Positions 32,046-41,883 of a stretch of DNA of 64,000 nt are shown piece after piece. Source of the stretch: Chondrus crispus (lineage: Eukaryota; Rhodophyta; Florideophyceae; Gigartinales; Gigartinaceae); assembly GCF_000350225.1 (NCBI RefSeq), contig NW_005178889.1, positions 215,108-279,107 of the forward strand. The letters run 5' to 3'. The position numbers and the translations under genes are program-made. Positions within the stretch are counted from its first letter, which is position 1. Each line of letters begins with the position of its first letter. The notes below the pieces were generated by a model, which saw only the letters and a program-made list of their open reading frames with translations, was not told where the DNA came from and did no database searches.

Positions 32046-33062
32046 CTATTGGCGAATGTGATTGTGGGATCTGACAGTCCCCGGGTTCGCCAATAGGGGT
32101 TTTGGGTCGACAAGGCTGAGTTTGTTGAGGAGGTTTTGTGTGCGTTGGGGTCCGAGGGGTTTTGTGAAGTAGTCAGCTACGTTTTCCTCGGATGGTATGT
32201 GTTGAATCTTGACCGTTCCTCTTTGTATGTGGTTCTGTATGAGGTGGTTTTTGATGTCAATGAATTTTCGGCGTTTGGTTGGAGCCGAGTTTTGGGCGAC
32301 GAGGATCGCGGCCTTGTTGTCTACGTAAAGGGGGGTTGATTGGGTTTCCGGCGTGTGCGCATCGACAAGGAGGCGGCGAAGCCAATGTGCTTGTTGTGTT
32401 GCCGCCGTCGCTGCCAAGCATTCGCCTTCACACGTAGAGTCGGCGACTACTGATTGTCGTGCCGAAGTCCAGCTTATGGGGGCGTCGTGGAACAAGTGTA
32501 CAACTCCTGTTCTGGAGCGGCCTGCGTGGTCATTAGCGAAGTCCGAGTCGCTGTGTGTGCAGAGGCTGGGACGGGTGTTCGGTGTGCTGGCCTTGAACAG
32601 GATGCCGTGGTGTTCTGTGCCGCTTAGGTAACGCAGTAGCCAGTGGAGGTGGTTTTTGTACGTGCGTGCCGGTTCGTGCATGACGGATGCGAGCATGCTA
32701 ACGGCGGGGTGTATGTCGGGTCTTGTGCTGTCTGCTTAGTAGCGGAGATCACCTATTGTCTGTCTAAAGAGGAATGATTGCTGTGGGTCCAGGAGTGGAT
32801 CCTCTTCTGTGTATGTGAAAGCCGCTTTGGGTGGTAGCGGTGTGCGTTTTGCGTTGGAGTAGAGCATGCCCGTTTTGGTAAGTATAGTTCGGGCAACGTT
32901 TGGTTGGGATATGTGTATGGCACCGTTTTCGAGTCGTTGTACGTGCCATTTGAGGTATTTTGCTGGAAAGCCAAGGCGTTTGATTTTGTACTTGGCTGTG
33001 AGGACGGCGTGGATCTCGTCTTGCAGCGTTTGGGAGGATGCTGCTGAGAGGAAATCATCCAT
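32046..33062 (-). pseudogene. pol: Copia-2 reverse transcriptase C-terminus and RNase H
   Basis: Two frames in the same register (33062-32736 and 32696-32046) separated by a TAA stop directly after IGDLRY. RT active site INMDDFL near 33060; then IKRLGFPAKYLKWHVQRL, HSDSDFANDHAGRSRTG (RNase H D), STCEGECLAA (E), YVDNKAAILVAQN (D) and the C-terminal EENVADYFTKPLG block universal in copia RNase H. The frame ends at 32046 beyond the inferred 3' LTR start, as in Copia-3. Confidence 0.85.
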
Positions 33063-33090
33063 GTTAATGGCTACGAGAATGAGACCTTGG

Positions 33091-34266
33091 TCAGGTTTTT
33101 TTGTAGAAGAGGCAGGGGTCTGCCTGAGTAGGTTGGTATCCGTGTGAGGTCAGATGGTTGGACAGGCCGTCGTGGTAAATTCGTGCTGCCTGCGGTGTGC
33201 CATATATATTGCGTATGAGGAGTCCCGCTTTGCCTGGATGTTTGAGAGTCCCTTCAAAGCGGGGGTGTTGCTTGATGTAAACTGGTTTTGTCTGGGGGAA
33301 TTTTTCGTGGAGGTATGCTGAGCTGATGTCCATGTGCTCGGGGGACCAGTTGCGTGAGGCGGCTATGGCGAGCAGTAGGCGTACTGTGGTCTTGTCTGCC
33401 ATATAGGTCGTTACTTGCTCTGGATCGTAGGGCGCGCCTGGGGTCATGCGGTCGCCTCTGGCTGTGCATCGCGCTTTTCGTGCGGTGACGGTGCCGGTGT
33501 GGTCTCGAATGTATCGAAACGTCATTGTGAGGGGTATCAAATTTGTATGCTTGGGGAGTTGTGTGTTTGCTAGCCATTGGATGGTTTCGGTGTTGTCTAA
33601 TTTATCCAGTTCTGCGTCTTGTGCTTGTGCCCATTGGGCCGCGTCTGGGTAAGTTCTAGCTTCCAGTCTGGTGCGTGGGTCCGGTGTGGTGAGTGGGATT
33701 GGTGTAGCTGGTGAGGTGCGGAGGACTGCTGTGGTGCTGACCGCGGGGTCGTGTGCTTTTGTGTAAGGATGAAAGTCATGCGTGCGAGTGATGTGGTACT
33801 TGTGAGTGTGCATGTCTTGCACTGTTATCGATTGGGGGCTGTTGGAGTACATGTATCGTACTGTACGGCTGCGTGTGTCAAGTTTCTTTTTAGTGCCGTA
33901 GATGGGGATCGTTCCCAGTTGTCCAAAGATTAGAGGTTGTCTGGGTTGCGCTTGTCGTGTGTGCCACAGGGTGTGGGGGGCTTGTCCGGTGGCGCGGTGG
34001 GGGATGATGTTATATTTGTACGCTGTGTCGCGTACTGCGTCTTCCCAGTACGCATCAGGGAGGTTGGCGTGATGGGGGTTGGCTCTGGCGGCGTTCATGA
34101 GAGTTTGATTAATTCTCTCTGCGATTGAATTTTCATGGCGTTGGTGCGGTGTGTTATTTTCGTACTTGATGCCTAAGGAGGCGTATGACTGCAATGCGTC
34201 GTTGGACTTGAATTCTCGTGCGTTATCAGTGCGGTAGAAACGCGGGAGGCGGTTGCGCTGTTTCAT
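33091..34266 (-). pseudogene. pol: Copia-2 integrase C-terminal half and reverse transcriptase N-terminal half
   Basis: A 391-codon frame: FYRTDNAREF (second D of the integrase triad), HENSIAERINQTL (E), FGQLGTIPIYG, then RT blocks AQDAELDKLDNTETIQWL, LIPLTMTFRYIRD, KARCTARGD, DISSAYLHEKF and IYGTPQAARIYHDGL. A frameshift near 33095 separates it from the MDD-containing part. The integrase N-terminal half is not open between 34266 and 34595. Confidence 0.88.
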
Positions 34267-34594
34267 TAGGGCAAAAAATGTGGCATGATGGTGCTGACTT
34301 CGCTTCTCGTTTTGAGAAAATAAAGCATGACGTACCGGGATGCCGCGTCAATGTACGTGAGGAAGTGGTGATTGCCGTGGTTGGATCGAGGGTGGATGGG
34401 GCCGCATGTATCGGAGCTTAGGTATTCACCTGTACTGTAGTGATGTTGAGTGGGGGCATGGCATGCCGGTCGCTGCTTTGCGTGTGCGCATGCGGAGCAT
34501 GACAGTGGGCTGCGTGTTGAGGCGAGGGATGGTGGAAGGCCGTGTATCGTTCTCGATTTGGCGATAGTTTGGATTGTACGTAGGGATGCGTGGT

Positions 34595-36082
34595 TCAGTC
34601 GCAGGTGCCAGTGGTGTAAGATTTGGTCCGTGGCCTCACAGGGGATCGGTGGGATGTGTGGTGCTGGCGTTGAGCGTATGGATAAGGTGTATTTGATGTC
34701 CGTTGTGTGGTAAGGGGGGGTAGTGCTCTACTTGTGGTGAGGGGTGGTGTGGTGTGGGTTGGATTGGCTGGGGTTGGATGGCGGGGGATTGGCTGTGGCG
34801 TGTGGGGTTTCGGATTGCGTCGCGGGGCGGGGATCGTGCGCGCTCCTCTGGCTTGGAGGTGCGGGGTTGTCGTCCATGCATATGCCTTGATGGTGGGGTT
34901 CCATGGGGCTGTGCCGATGATTTTTCCTCGGGAGTGCTTGTCGAGGAGGTACGCGGCGCTTGGCGTGAAGAGGATGTTGCCGTGGGTTTGTGCTATGGAT
35001 TGGACGGATAGGAGGTTGCTTGTGATGTCCGGGGATACCACGGCTGGAACCTTGAGCGTGTGTCTCTTATTCGTCTTGATCGTCGTCTGCCCGGCGTGAG
35101 TGCATTGCACGATCTGGTTAGTAGCAGTTTTTGTGTTGTGTTGGATCGGCCGTGGGTGGTGTACGGTGGAGAGGTTTGCCATATGAGAGGGATGTGCGCC
35201 CGAATCGAGGATGTACGTACAGTTGTCATCGAGGGCTTCGCTTGCCGTGTCGTCCATGGCCGTTCCGTTGTCGCTGGCGTAGTCAAAGTAACTGTGAGCG
35301 GCACGTGCTGTGTGGTGTGGCTTTGATCGTGACGGTTGGCGTGTACGGTGACGGGGGTGTGCGGGGTGGTTGCATTCGATGTCCGTGTGTCTGGGGCGGG
35401 AGACGCCGAGGGACATGTGGAAGAGGCATGGATTTTTTGGGACGGGGAGGTACCGGCGTGGGGTGCGGTTGCGCCATTGTGGGGCCGGTGCTGAATTTCT
35501 GATTAAATTTGGGCCTCCTGCGTCGCCGTGCATGTGTGACGGTCGAAGTTGGGTCGGTTGCTTGTACATGGTCAAACAGTTGAATTTGTGCACGAAGTCT
35601 TTCATGTCCGTAGGATCTAGAGCTATGAGATGACTGCCGATGGTGGCGGTGCACGGGTTGAAGCGCAGCCCGTCGATGAGGAATTCGACGGTGGTTTTGG
35701 GGTCTGAAATCTCTGGGTACCGTGCGGCGATCATTTTCGTTCGGATTTGTTCGTGGGTAGAGATGTACTGCTCCAGGGTCATATCAGGGAGGTAGTGTGC
35801 TTGTTCAGCGAGCTGCTTCAGGTATTTGTGGTCTGAGGCTTTGGTCGTGTCCAGGTGGGACGTGATAGCCTGAATTAGATCGTAAGGAGTTGGATCGCTA
35901 GTGGGGGTGAGGATCAGGTTGGCGATCTGAGGTGGGACTGACGTGATTAACTTGCCGAGTAGGTAGTTTTTGTTCCTTTGAAATGTTGCAAGGTCGGTGT
36001 CGTCTTGTGGGGGTTGGGGTTGCTTGTTATGTGGTCGATGGCGTTGATAATGTGTGCTGCCGCTCGTGTAGCGACGATCCAT
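34595..36082 (-). CDS. gag: Copia-2 gag and protease
   Basis: A 495-codon frame. Gag part: FQRNKNYLLGKLITSVPPQI, LTLEQYIS-type helices and KTTVEFLIDGLRF, followed by a basic Pro/His/Arg stretch without a CCHC knuckle. Protease at about residue 290: NCTYILDSGAHPSHM (D-S-G). After the protease the frame becomes Pro/Thr-rich and runs out of recognisable sequence. The upstream frame 35947-36189 may carry the true N-terminus (RPDIPRLDPTNYGPWIVATRA, a typical copia gag start) in another register. Confidence 0.8.
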   Translation of the reverse strand: MDRRYTSGSTHYQRHRPHNKQPQPPQDDTDLATFQRNKNYLLGKLITSVPPQIANLILTPTSDPTPYDLIQAITSHLDTTKASDHKYLKQLAEQAHYLPDMTLEQYISTHEQIRTKMIAARYPEISDPKTTVEFLIDGLRFNPCTATIGSHLIALDPTDMKDFVHKFNCLTMYKQPTQLRPSHMHGDAGGPNLIRNSAPAPQWRNRTPRRYLPVPKNPCLFHMSLGVSRPRHTDIECNHPAHPRHRTRQPSRSKPHHTARAAHSYFDYASDNGTAMDDTASEALDDNCTYILDSGAHPSHMANLSTVHHPRPIQHNTKTATNQIVQCTHAGQTTIKTNKRHTLKVPAVVSPDITSNLLSVQSIAQTHGNILFTPSAAYLLDKHSRGKIIGTAPWNPTIKAYAWTTTPHLQARGARTIPAPRRNPKPHTPQPIPRHPTPANPTHTTPPLTTSRALPPLTTQRTSNTPYPYAQRQHHTSHRSPVRPRTKSYTTGTCD

Positions 36083-36479
36083 GGTCCGTAATTCGTGGGA
36101 TCTAGGCGTGGAATGTCAGGTCGTTTGTCCATGGTGAATATGTCTTGGTTGGCGTTGATGTCTTGTATTTGTGTTGCGGTGTTTGTCATTGTGTATGTCG
36201 TGTGATGTGTTCTGTCGTTTGTCTTGTGAATTGTCTTGAGGTGTGTCGTATTGGTTGTCGGTGTGGGATTTGTTGTGTCGTTTGTCTGGTGATTTGTCGT
36301 GATGTTTGTCGTGTTGGTTCTCTGTGTTGGATGAGATTGTGGTGGTATGTATGTAAGAGGGGAAGTGGGATTTAGCCTGGGGCTCCTCCGCAGGGGGAGG
36401 GATCGGTGTGTTCGTGTCGTTGTGGGTTATGTTGCTGATTGGCGATGAGGGGAAGGTGGAGTTATGCAAGGTAGCGCAA

Positions 36480-36492
36480 GGTGCTTATAACC
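36480..36492 (-). promoter_or_regulatory. primer-binding site of Copia-2
   Basis: Directly after the 5' LTR the minus strand reads GGTTATAAGCACC. Its complement GGTGCTTATAACC matches the form of a tRNA anticodon arm with anticodon UAU (Ile), not a tRNA 3' end. Some copia elements prime with a 5' tRNA half cut in the anticodon loop, and this fits that mode. The same element's LTR also contains CTTATAACC (minus strand), which could pair with it. Confidence 0.5.
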
Positions 36493-36590
36493 TGTGTGAA
36501 CAGGAGACCGATGACTCCTCGTTTACTCGTCGTCGCTCGTTGGTTATAAGTCTGTTCCCTGCGGGACAGACTGTCCTGTGCGGTCTGACA
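36493..36590 (-). repeat. 5' LTR of Copia-2
   Basis: On the plus strand TGTGTGAACAGG to GCGGTCTGACA. It is followed by the CACTG duplication. It contains the inverted repeat GGGACAGACTGTCC near the end. Confidence 0.9.
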
Positions 36591-36595
36591 CACTG

Positions 36596-37358
36596 TACGC
36601 CGTCAACTCCAACTCACTGAACAAGGTGAGGCCATGGGGTATGTTTTTGTCCAACTTCGAGTACAAGATTGTTCACATAAGTGGCGAGGACAATTGCTGG
36701 GCCGATTTGCTATCTCACTGGGGCTCCGCCTGCTTTCATCCAGCGGCTGCCGAAGTCGGTCATCTTCGCGTAGCAGCTCCACTTCAGGCTCCGCGCGCCC
36801 CCGACCGCGACGCAGACTTTACGTGGCCTACTCGTAACGATATAATCTTATCAAAACAGGGGGCTGCCCTGCCCCCGGCCGCTCTGGCGAACACTTCTTC
36901 CGATGGGTTGCTCCAATTGCCCCCAGGGGTCATATGGATCCCACTCCATGACGTCTCCCTCCAGTTGCCCATCTGCTTAATCGGGCATTGCGGCCGTGGT
37001 GGCCGCCGAGGCGCCACTGCCACGGCCCAGGCTATCAAGGCCATTTTCATCTGGGACCGTATCGAAATGAAACAATTTATTTAGAGACGCCTCGGTGTCC
37101 TAAGTACTAAGTCCATTTGGACTACAGTATGGCCCAGGCTATCAAGGCCATTTTCATCTGGGACCGTATCGACGAGGACATCGCCCAGTTCTGTCTCACG
37201 TGCCTACATTGTGCGCTAGCGTCGGGGGCCACTTGCACTCCGAGGCCTTTGGGCCACGCCATGAATTCGGACAGACCCAACGAGCTCATCAATTTCGATT
37301 TTTTGTACCTAGGCCCAAGCACACAGGAATTGCAATACGTCGTGATTATCAAGGATGA
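36596..37358 (+). pseudogene. pol: Ty3-A RNase H end and integrase N-terminal part
   Basis: Reading resumes after Copia-2 with NKVRPWGMFLSNFEYKIVHI and SGEDNCWADLLSHW (RNase H end), then a linker, then integrase: CLTCLHCALASG (zinc CC), HAMNSDRPNELINFDFLYLG (first D) and QYVVIIKDD up to the Ty3-C insertion. A block of about 41 bp (37026-37066) is repeated at 37132-37172, so a 106-bp partial duplication disrupts the frame between RNase H and integrase. Confidence 0.8.
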
Positions 37359-37671
37359 TGTTGACAGCTAAAAAGGGGGGCTGCGGGCGTAGGGGAGAGA
37401 GAAAAGCGAGATGTTTATTTCAAGAGGGGGGGGTCGGTCCGGGTGTCGTTGTTCTTCTCGCCCATTGCGGTGTGTCGCGGCGCGCCCCTTTCTCTTATAG
37501 AGGGGGCCGCCATCATCTTCCACTCCACAGGACCGCCGCCCTTCAAAGGGAGATTGTCCACGTGTACACCTGGCGTACACGCGAACCAACAAAATCACCT
37601 TTTTGAAGGCTTTGGTCCTGGGGCCACTCCTGAGTACTGTACCCGGTACAGTACCCCAAATCTCCCCTACA
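37359..37671 (-). repeat. 3' LTR of Ty3-C
   Basis: TGTTGACAGCTAAAAAGG to CTCCCCTACA on the plus strand. Includes the inverted repeat GTACTGTACC-c-GGTACAGTAC (37634-37654). It carries 12 bp absent from the other LTR. Confidence 0.92.
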
Positions 37672-37690
37672 CGACCCCCTCCCTAGCCCC
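37672..37690 (-). promoter_or_regulatory. polypurine tract of Ty3-C
   Basis: The minus strand GGGGCTAGGGAGGGGGTCG directly precedes the 3' LTR start TGTAGGGG. Retained although integrase is missing. Confidence 0.65.
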
Positions 37691-38077
37691 ACATCCGGGC
37701 AGGGGCAACATATATACTGACCGATGGCCGGTCCTTGCCCCTGGTGCTCGGCTTGAGTCAGGAAACCGGTGCTCGACCTTGACGATCCAATTGACACAAT
37801 TTAGTGTCACCATCGACACCCTTCCCCCAATCGCTCCACGTATACACGTGTACAGCTCATCATCACTGTAAGCTTCCACTTCTATCATTAACCTACCCAC
37901 CTTCTCTAATTTTCACTCAACTAACTTCGGTATTCCTGCGTTTTTTTGAAGAACCTGACACCGCGTCAGGTCCTAGTTGCCTCCAGTTTTAGAGATCGCT
38001 GATTGCTTGTGTGGCAGTACTCAGGTGAGGTTTTAGTCTTCGAGTCTGCCCCTTGCAAGAAACCTGATCTAACGAGG
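37691..38077 (+). promoter_or_regulatory. putative captured upstream region of the H3-like ORF
   Basis: Non-coding DNA between the Ty3-C polypurine tract and the H3-like ATG, not recognisable as retroelement sequence. It has a TATA-like 'atatatact' at 37710-37718, a 'ccaattgacacaattta' stretch near 37787, and pyrimidine-rich sequence before the ORF. I infer that part of a histone gene's 5' flank came with the tail; no promoter activity is shown. Confidence 0.3.
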
Positions 38078-38293
38078 ATGGCGAAAACCAAGCAGACGGC
38101 GCGCCGCAGTACTGGCGGCACGGCGCCTCGTAAACAGCTCTCGTCGAAGGCGGCGAGAGTGTCCGTTGAAGAGCTCAACGCTCGTGAGAGAATAATGTGG
38201 CTATTGTCGCAAAGAACGGACGTAATGAAGGTGTCGAAGAATGAGAAGCTTCGCCTCGTTTTCCGTACCATGTATGGGTTGGAACGAGGCTGA
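38078..38293 (+). CDS. histone H3 N-terminal-tail ORF inside Ty3-C (antisense to the element)
   Basis: The 71-codon frame starts M-A-K, then TKQTARRSTGGTAPRKQL, then SSKAAR. Against canonical H3, 22 of the first 27 positions (counting Met) are identical. The changes are R2K, K9R, K14T, A21S and T22S, and K27 is replaced by Val. After residue 27 the similarity stops at once: no histone fold follows, only about 44 unrelated residues (VSVEELNARERIMWLL ...) to a stop. It lies where Ty3-C should encode integrase, on the opposite strand. It may be a captured H3 gene fragment (5' exon or truncated copy) or an expressed tail mimic. A longer in-frame start at 38003 adds 25 non-histone residues. Confidence 0.8.
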   Translation: MAKTKQTARRSTGGTAPRKQLSSKAARVSVEELNARERIMWLLSQRTDVMKVSKNEKLRLVFRTMYGLERG

Positions 38294-38329
38294 CAAAGTA
38301 TGACTTGGATTTGACCGAAATGCTCCGCC

Positions 38330-41139
38330 TTTTCGGTCGACATGTTCTCGTCCACATAAGTGCGCGAGGAAAGCACATAAACACGAAATTTCTTCAAAGC
38401 AAAGATGACCGCAACCGCCTCACGCTCACAAGCGGAGTACTTGCGCTCAGATGTATTCATAGTACGGCTTGCGTACTGGATGGGGTGTATTTTCCTATCT
38501 TCCTTCTTTTGAGCCAACACAGCCCCGACGGAGACCGATGACGTACCCGTCTCAACGACGAAGGGCTTCTCGAAGTCTGGGTAAGGCAAGACTGGCGGAG
38601 AAGTTAACTTTATGCGTAGTTCATCAAAGGCTTCTTGCATTTCTCCGGTCCATTTCAATCTGCCGTTTCCGGATGTAGCCGCATGGAGTACCGCAGCAAT
38701 GTCCGCAAACTTGCAGATGAAACGACGGTAGTAGCTTGCTAACCCGAGAAAGCTCCTAAGTTCAGTCGTAGTGGTCGGGATCGGTGCATTCCGAATTACT
38801 TCGACCTCGCTCGGGGCAACGGCAATCCCGCCTTTGTCGACAACATGACCGAGCAACTTGATCTTCGCCTGGGCCAAGCTACACTTTGTCAGCTTAAGCT
38901 TAAGACCAGCCTCGTCAAGCACATCAAATACATGCTGCAGGTGCCGAAGATGTTCTTCTATAGTCTTAGAGAACACCACAACGTCATCGAGGTACACACG
39001 CACAAACGGCACTCCGCGAAAGATTGTATCCATCATTCTCTGAAATGTCGAAGGCGCATTCATCAATCCAAAGGGCATGACTTCGAACTTATACGTCCCG
39101 TAGCGACAGACAAAAGTAGTCATTTCTTTGCATTGTTGTGCCATCCGAATTTGCCAGTAACCACTGAACAAATCCAGAGAAGTGAAGTACGCACTTCCTT
39201 CCAAGTCATCAAATATCTCTTCTATTTTCGGCAAAGGCCATCTGTCTGCATTCATCTTCTGGTTCAGAGAACGGTAATCAACACAGAAGCGTGGATTCCC
39301 ATCTTTTTTGGATACGATGACGACCGGAAAGGACCATGCGGCGCTGGAAGGCGTGATGATTCCTGCTTCCAGCATTTTGTCCAGCTCTTTCCGAACGATT
39401 TCGTTATGCAAGGGAGCCATTCTCCTCGCCGAGTGATAGATCGGATTAGTATCATCTAACTCGAAATGGTGCTTGATTGGGACTTCAGCAGGCCGAAGGT
39501 CGTCAAAGGATGTAGCAACGATACTCCTACCCATCAGGGCGGTCTCGATGACTGCTTGAGCTTCATTGTCAAGATGCACAAGTTTTTCCCGAAGCATTTT
39601 CACGGCCTTGTTGATGACATCGGAATCAGGTGATTCTACTTCCTCATCTTCTCCGATCGCTCCGTCCAGAGTTAAGCCTAGCTCGAAAGGTTCATCGCCG
39701 AGGATGGCGACAACATAAGTCTCTTCTTCCGACGAGTTTTCTGAGGCGAACGACTCGACATCAGAAGTGAAGTCCTCACTATCAGTCTCCGAATCCGCGA
39801 CGATAGGACTTAATTGATCAAACTCCAGACTCATTTTCACGGTTTTGTTTCCGATCAACATTCTAACAGACTGGTGACCTAGATCGATGCAGGCTTGAAG
39901 TTCTTCGAGAGTTGGATACCCGATTAAGATATCAACTGGGGATCCTTCAACAACCAAGAAGTTGAGTGAAGTAACAGCGCCATTGAACGTGACAGGAACT
40001 TCCTCGATGGAACCTAAGCAGGCTGTCTTTTGTCCATTGGCGACCGTAATCTTCGTCGGAGTCGGCTTTGGAAACAGAGAGAGCTTCGATGCCACAGACG
40101 CATTCATAACATTAGGGATAGCTCCTGAGTCTAACAACGCTCTCATTTGTGTCCCGTAGACTTGTACCGAAACTACTTTCAGACGTTTCGGCAAAGTACC
40201 GATCGAAGCAGCCACGGGGCGTCTAGGGCGACTGTTGAACAAACGACGGATCTCTTTCTTGGCCTCGTCGCCATCTCCTCGAATCAGTTGACCGAATGTC
40301 AAACCAGAGGGGGCGTTCGCGAGGGAAGAAACCACATCGTACTTCCCCGAGTGCTCTTGGACGGCGTTCTTCTTACTTGTCCTCTTCTTTCTTGTTCGAC
40401 GGCCGGGCTTAGGAGGTTTCCTCAGGGAGTTCGGAGTCCAGTACTTACGCAGGTTGAGAAGGGAGGGGATTGGCTCGCCGCCACCATCGTTTCGCGTCTT
40501 GGCCATCGGCTCTCCATCGGCGTTTCTCTTGACTGATGCCACTAACTTCTCATCAGCAGGGAGGTCGTCGTGCGTCACAACACTCACCTGGTTTCCTGCG
40601 AAGCCCGTCCGTGTACTCGACACGGCAATATCCGTCTGGGTCTTCTTAGGAGGGTAGGCACTGCTACCTCCCCTCTGTGGACCAATTCTAGCCCAACAGC
40701 TTGTCTCTGAATGACCAAATTTTCCGCAGCAAGGGCATTTCGTGTCCCTATGCGGATTCGCATCGCATCTATTAGCGCCATGACCCGGTCGTTTGCAATA
40801 AGAACAAGTACGATCGTGGGCGGGGCGGAATGCTGTTGCGTCATCCCTCGAATGATTCTTCTTGATAATAAGGGAAATATCGGCTAGTCGATCAGCTAAA
40901 GCGTCAACTTTCGTCTCGAGTGGAGACAAGGGAGCTTTTGAACGCATCATGACCCTTTTTGACCCAACTTGCCCTCTCGGCTCATACACAACTTGCGAGC
41001 TCTCTGACCCCTGGTAGCGCGAATTGCTCAAGGAGTTCGCCGCCGCCTGAAAGGCGCAGCGACCAGACCAGAAGTCCATGATTGCATCGAATAGGGCCTT
41101 GTAGGTCTTCGCACCTCTATAGATGGCAAACTGGGCCAA
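38330..41139 (-). CDS. pol: Ty3-C gag end, protease, reverse transcriptase, partial RNase H
   Basis: The uninterrupted frame runs 41139-37966 (1057 codons), but retroelement homology ends near 38330. Order: two CCHC knuckles (CSYCKRPGHGANRC and CPCCGKFGHSETSC), protease MRALLDSGAIPNVMN, a long acidic linker, RT (RFCVDYRSLN, FTSLDLFSGYWQIRM, MPFGLMNAPSTFQ, VYLDDVVVFS with YLDD near 38990), then RNase H FVVETGTSSVSVGAVL (the usual first Asp block reads ETG) and EREAVAVIFALKKFRVY. After that it reads antisense of the H3-like segment. The tether, second half of RNase H and integrase are missing. Confidence 0.92.
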
Positions 41140-41209
41140 CTAGAGATGTTCCATCACGGCGTTGCGAAGCAGTCCGAACTTCGCTTCGTCGTTGAATCCC
41201 GCCTTCTCT

Positions 41210-41578
41210 TTAGAGACGGTCTGAGTTTCGAAGGGACCCACTGATATCCCCGAAAGAAAGGCGAGCGGCCATCGCATCCCGAATCACATCTTCAGGTGAT
41301 TCAACCGGGGCGAACCGCTCGACCAAGGCCTTCTTGACCTTCTGGTAGTCGGAGCCATCTGCACTGCTATCTCCGTTCTTGACAAAGGCTTGATAAAAGA
41401 AGTCGAATGCATCTCCCTCCAGGTAGCGAAGGAGTTCAAACGCCCTTTCTTCGTCCGACTTGCCAGAGGTGGCAACATTTTCGAACACGAAGAAGAACTT
41501 GTGGACGTCAGCCGGCTTCGACCCGTCAAACTGTGACAAGGAGCCGTCTTCTTTGCCACCCCTCCACAAGAGTACCAT
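41210..41578 (-). CDS. gag: Ty3-C gag N-terminal part
   Basis: A 122-codon frame whose ATG overlaps the LTR/primer-site junction (ATGGTACTC). Capsid-like: SQFDGSKPADVHKFFFVFEN, ERAFELLRYLEGDAFDFFYQ and YQKVKKALVERFAP, typical of Ty3 gag. A frameshift near 41215 separates it from the rest (41139 onwards). An ATG this close to the primer-binding site leaves almost no leader. Confidence 0.75.
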   Translation of the reverse strand: MVLLWRGGKEDGSLSQFDGSKPADVHKFFFVFENVATSGKSDEERAFELLRYLEGDAFDFFYQAFVKNGDSSADGSDYQKVKKALVERFAPVESPEDVIRDAMAARLSFGDISGSLRNSDRL

Positions 41579-41878
41579 GTTGACAGCTAAAAAGGGGGGC
41601 TGCGGGCGTAGGGGAGAGAGAAAAGCGAGATGTTTATTTCAAGAGGGGGGGGTCTGTCCGGGTGTCGTTGTTCTTCTCCCCCATTGCGGTGTGTCGCGGC
41701 GCGCCCCTTTCTCTTATAGAGGGGGCCGCCATCATCTTCCACTCCACAGGACCGCCGCCCTTCAAAGGGAGATTGTCCACGTGTACACCTGGCGTACACG
41801 CGAACCAACAAAATCACCTTTTTGAAGGCTTTGGTCCTGGGTACTGTACCCGGTACAGTACCCCAAATTTCCCCCACA
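41578..41878 (-). repeat. 5' LTR of Ty3-C
   Basis: 301 bp, TG..CA ends, aligned with 37359-37671 apart from the 12-bp indel and a few substitutions. Followed outside by GATGA. Confidence 0.92.
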
Positions 41879-41883
41879 GATGA

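Larger units (their letters stand above)
31937..36590 (-). mobile_element. Copia-2: Ty1/copia element with about 98-bp LTRs, minus strand
   Basis: It is flanked by a perfect 5-bp target duplication CACTG (31932-31936 and 36591-36595) inside the RNase H region of Ty3-A. LTRs: 31937-32034 and 36493-36590. Frames on the minus strand give gag and protease, then integrase and RT, then RT and RNase H, with frameshifts and at least one stop. It is closely similar in architecture and motifs (MDD RT box, LDSGA protease) to Copia-3 at 50226-55232, so they are the same lineage. LTR differences of about six bases in 98 suggest it is older than Copia-3. Confidence 0.9.
37359..41878 (-). mobile_element. 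Ty3-C: Ty3/gypsy element lacking integrase, minus strand
   Basis: It is inserted in the Ty3-A integrase core with a perfect 5-bp target duplication GATGA (37354-37358 and 41879-41883). LTRs of 313 and 301 bp differ mainly by a 12-bp indel. It retains a primer-binding site (minus-strand TGGTACTCTTGTGG directly after the 5' LTR) and a purine-rich tract (GGGGCTAGGGAGGGGGTCG) before the 3' LTR. Between them are gag, two zinc knuckles, protease, RT and the start of RNase H, but no integrase; that place holds about 650 bp with an antisense histone H3-tail ORF. It must have moved using proteins of a related element, or lost integrase after insertion. Confidence 0.92.

Noticed and set aside
33751-35650. 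plus-strand frames opposite Copia-2
   Set aside because: Shadows of the gag-pol on the minus strand; composition is dominated by Gly, Val and Cys from the antisense of Pro/His/Thr-rich coding sequence.
38160-38293. intron after the H3 tail (GTGTCC as splice donor)
   Set aside because: The donor context is weak, and no downstream histone-fold exon is found in the element.
37966-38330. C-terminal 120 residues of the long Ty3-C minus-strand frame as a real protein part
   Set aside because: They are the antisense reading of the H3-like segment and its flank; no RNase H or integrase homology.
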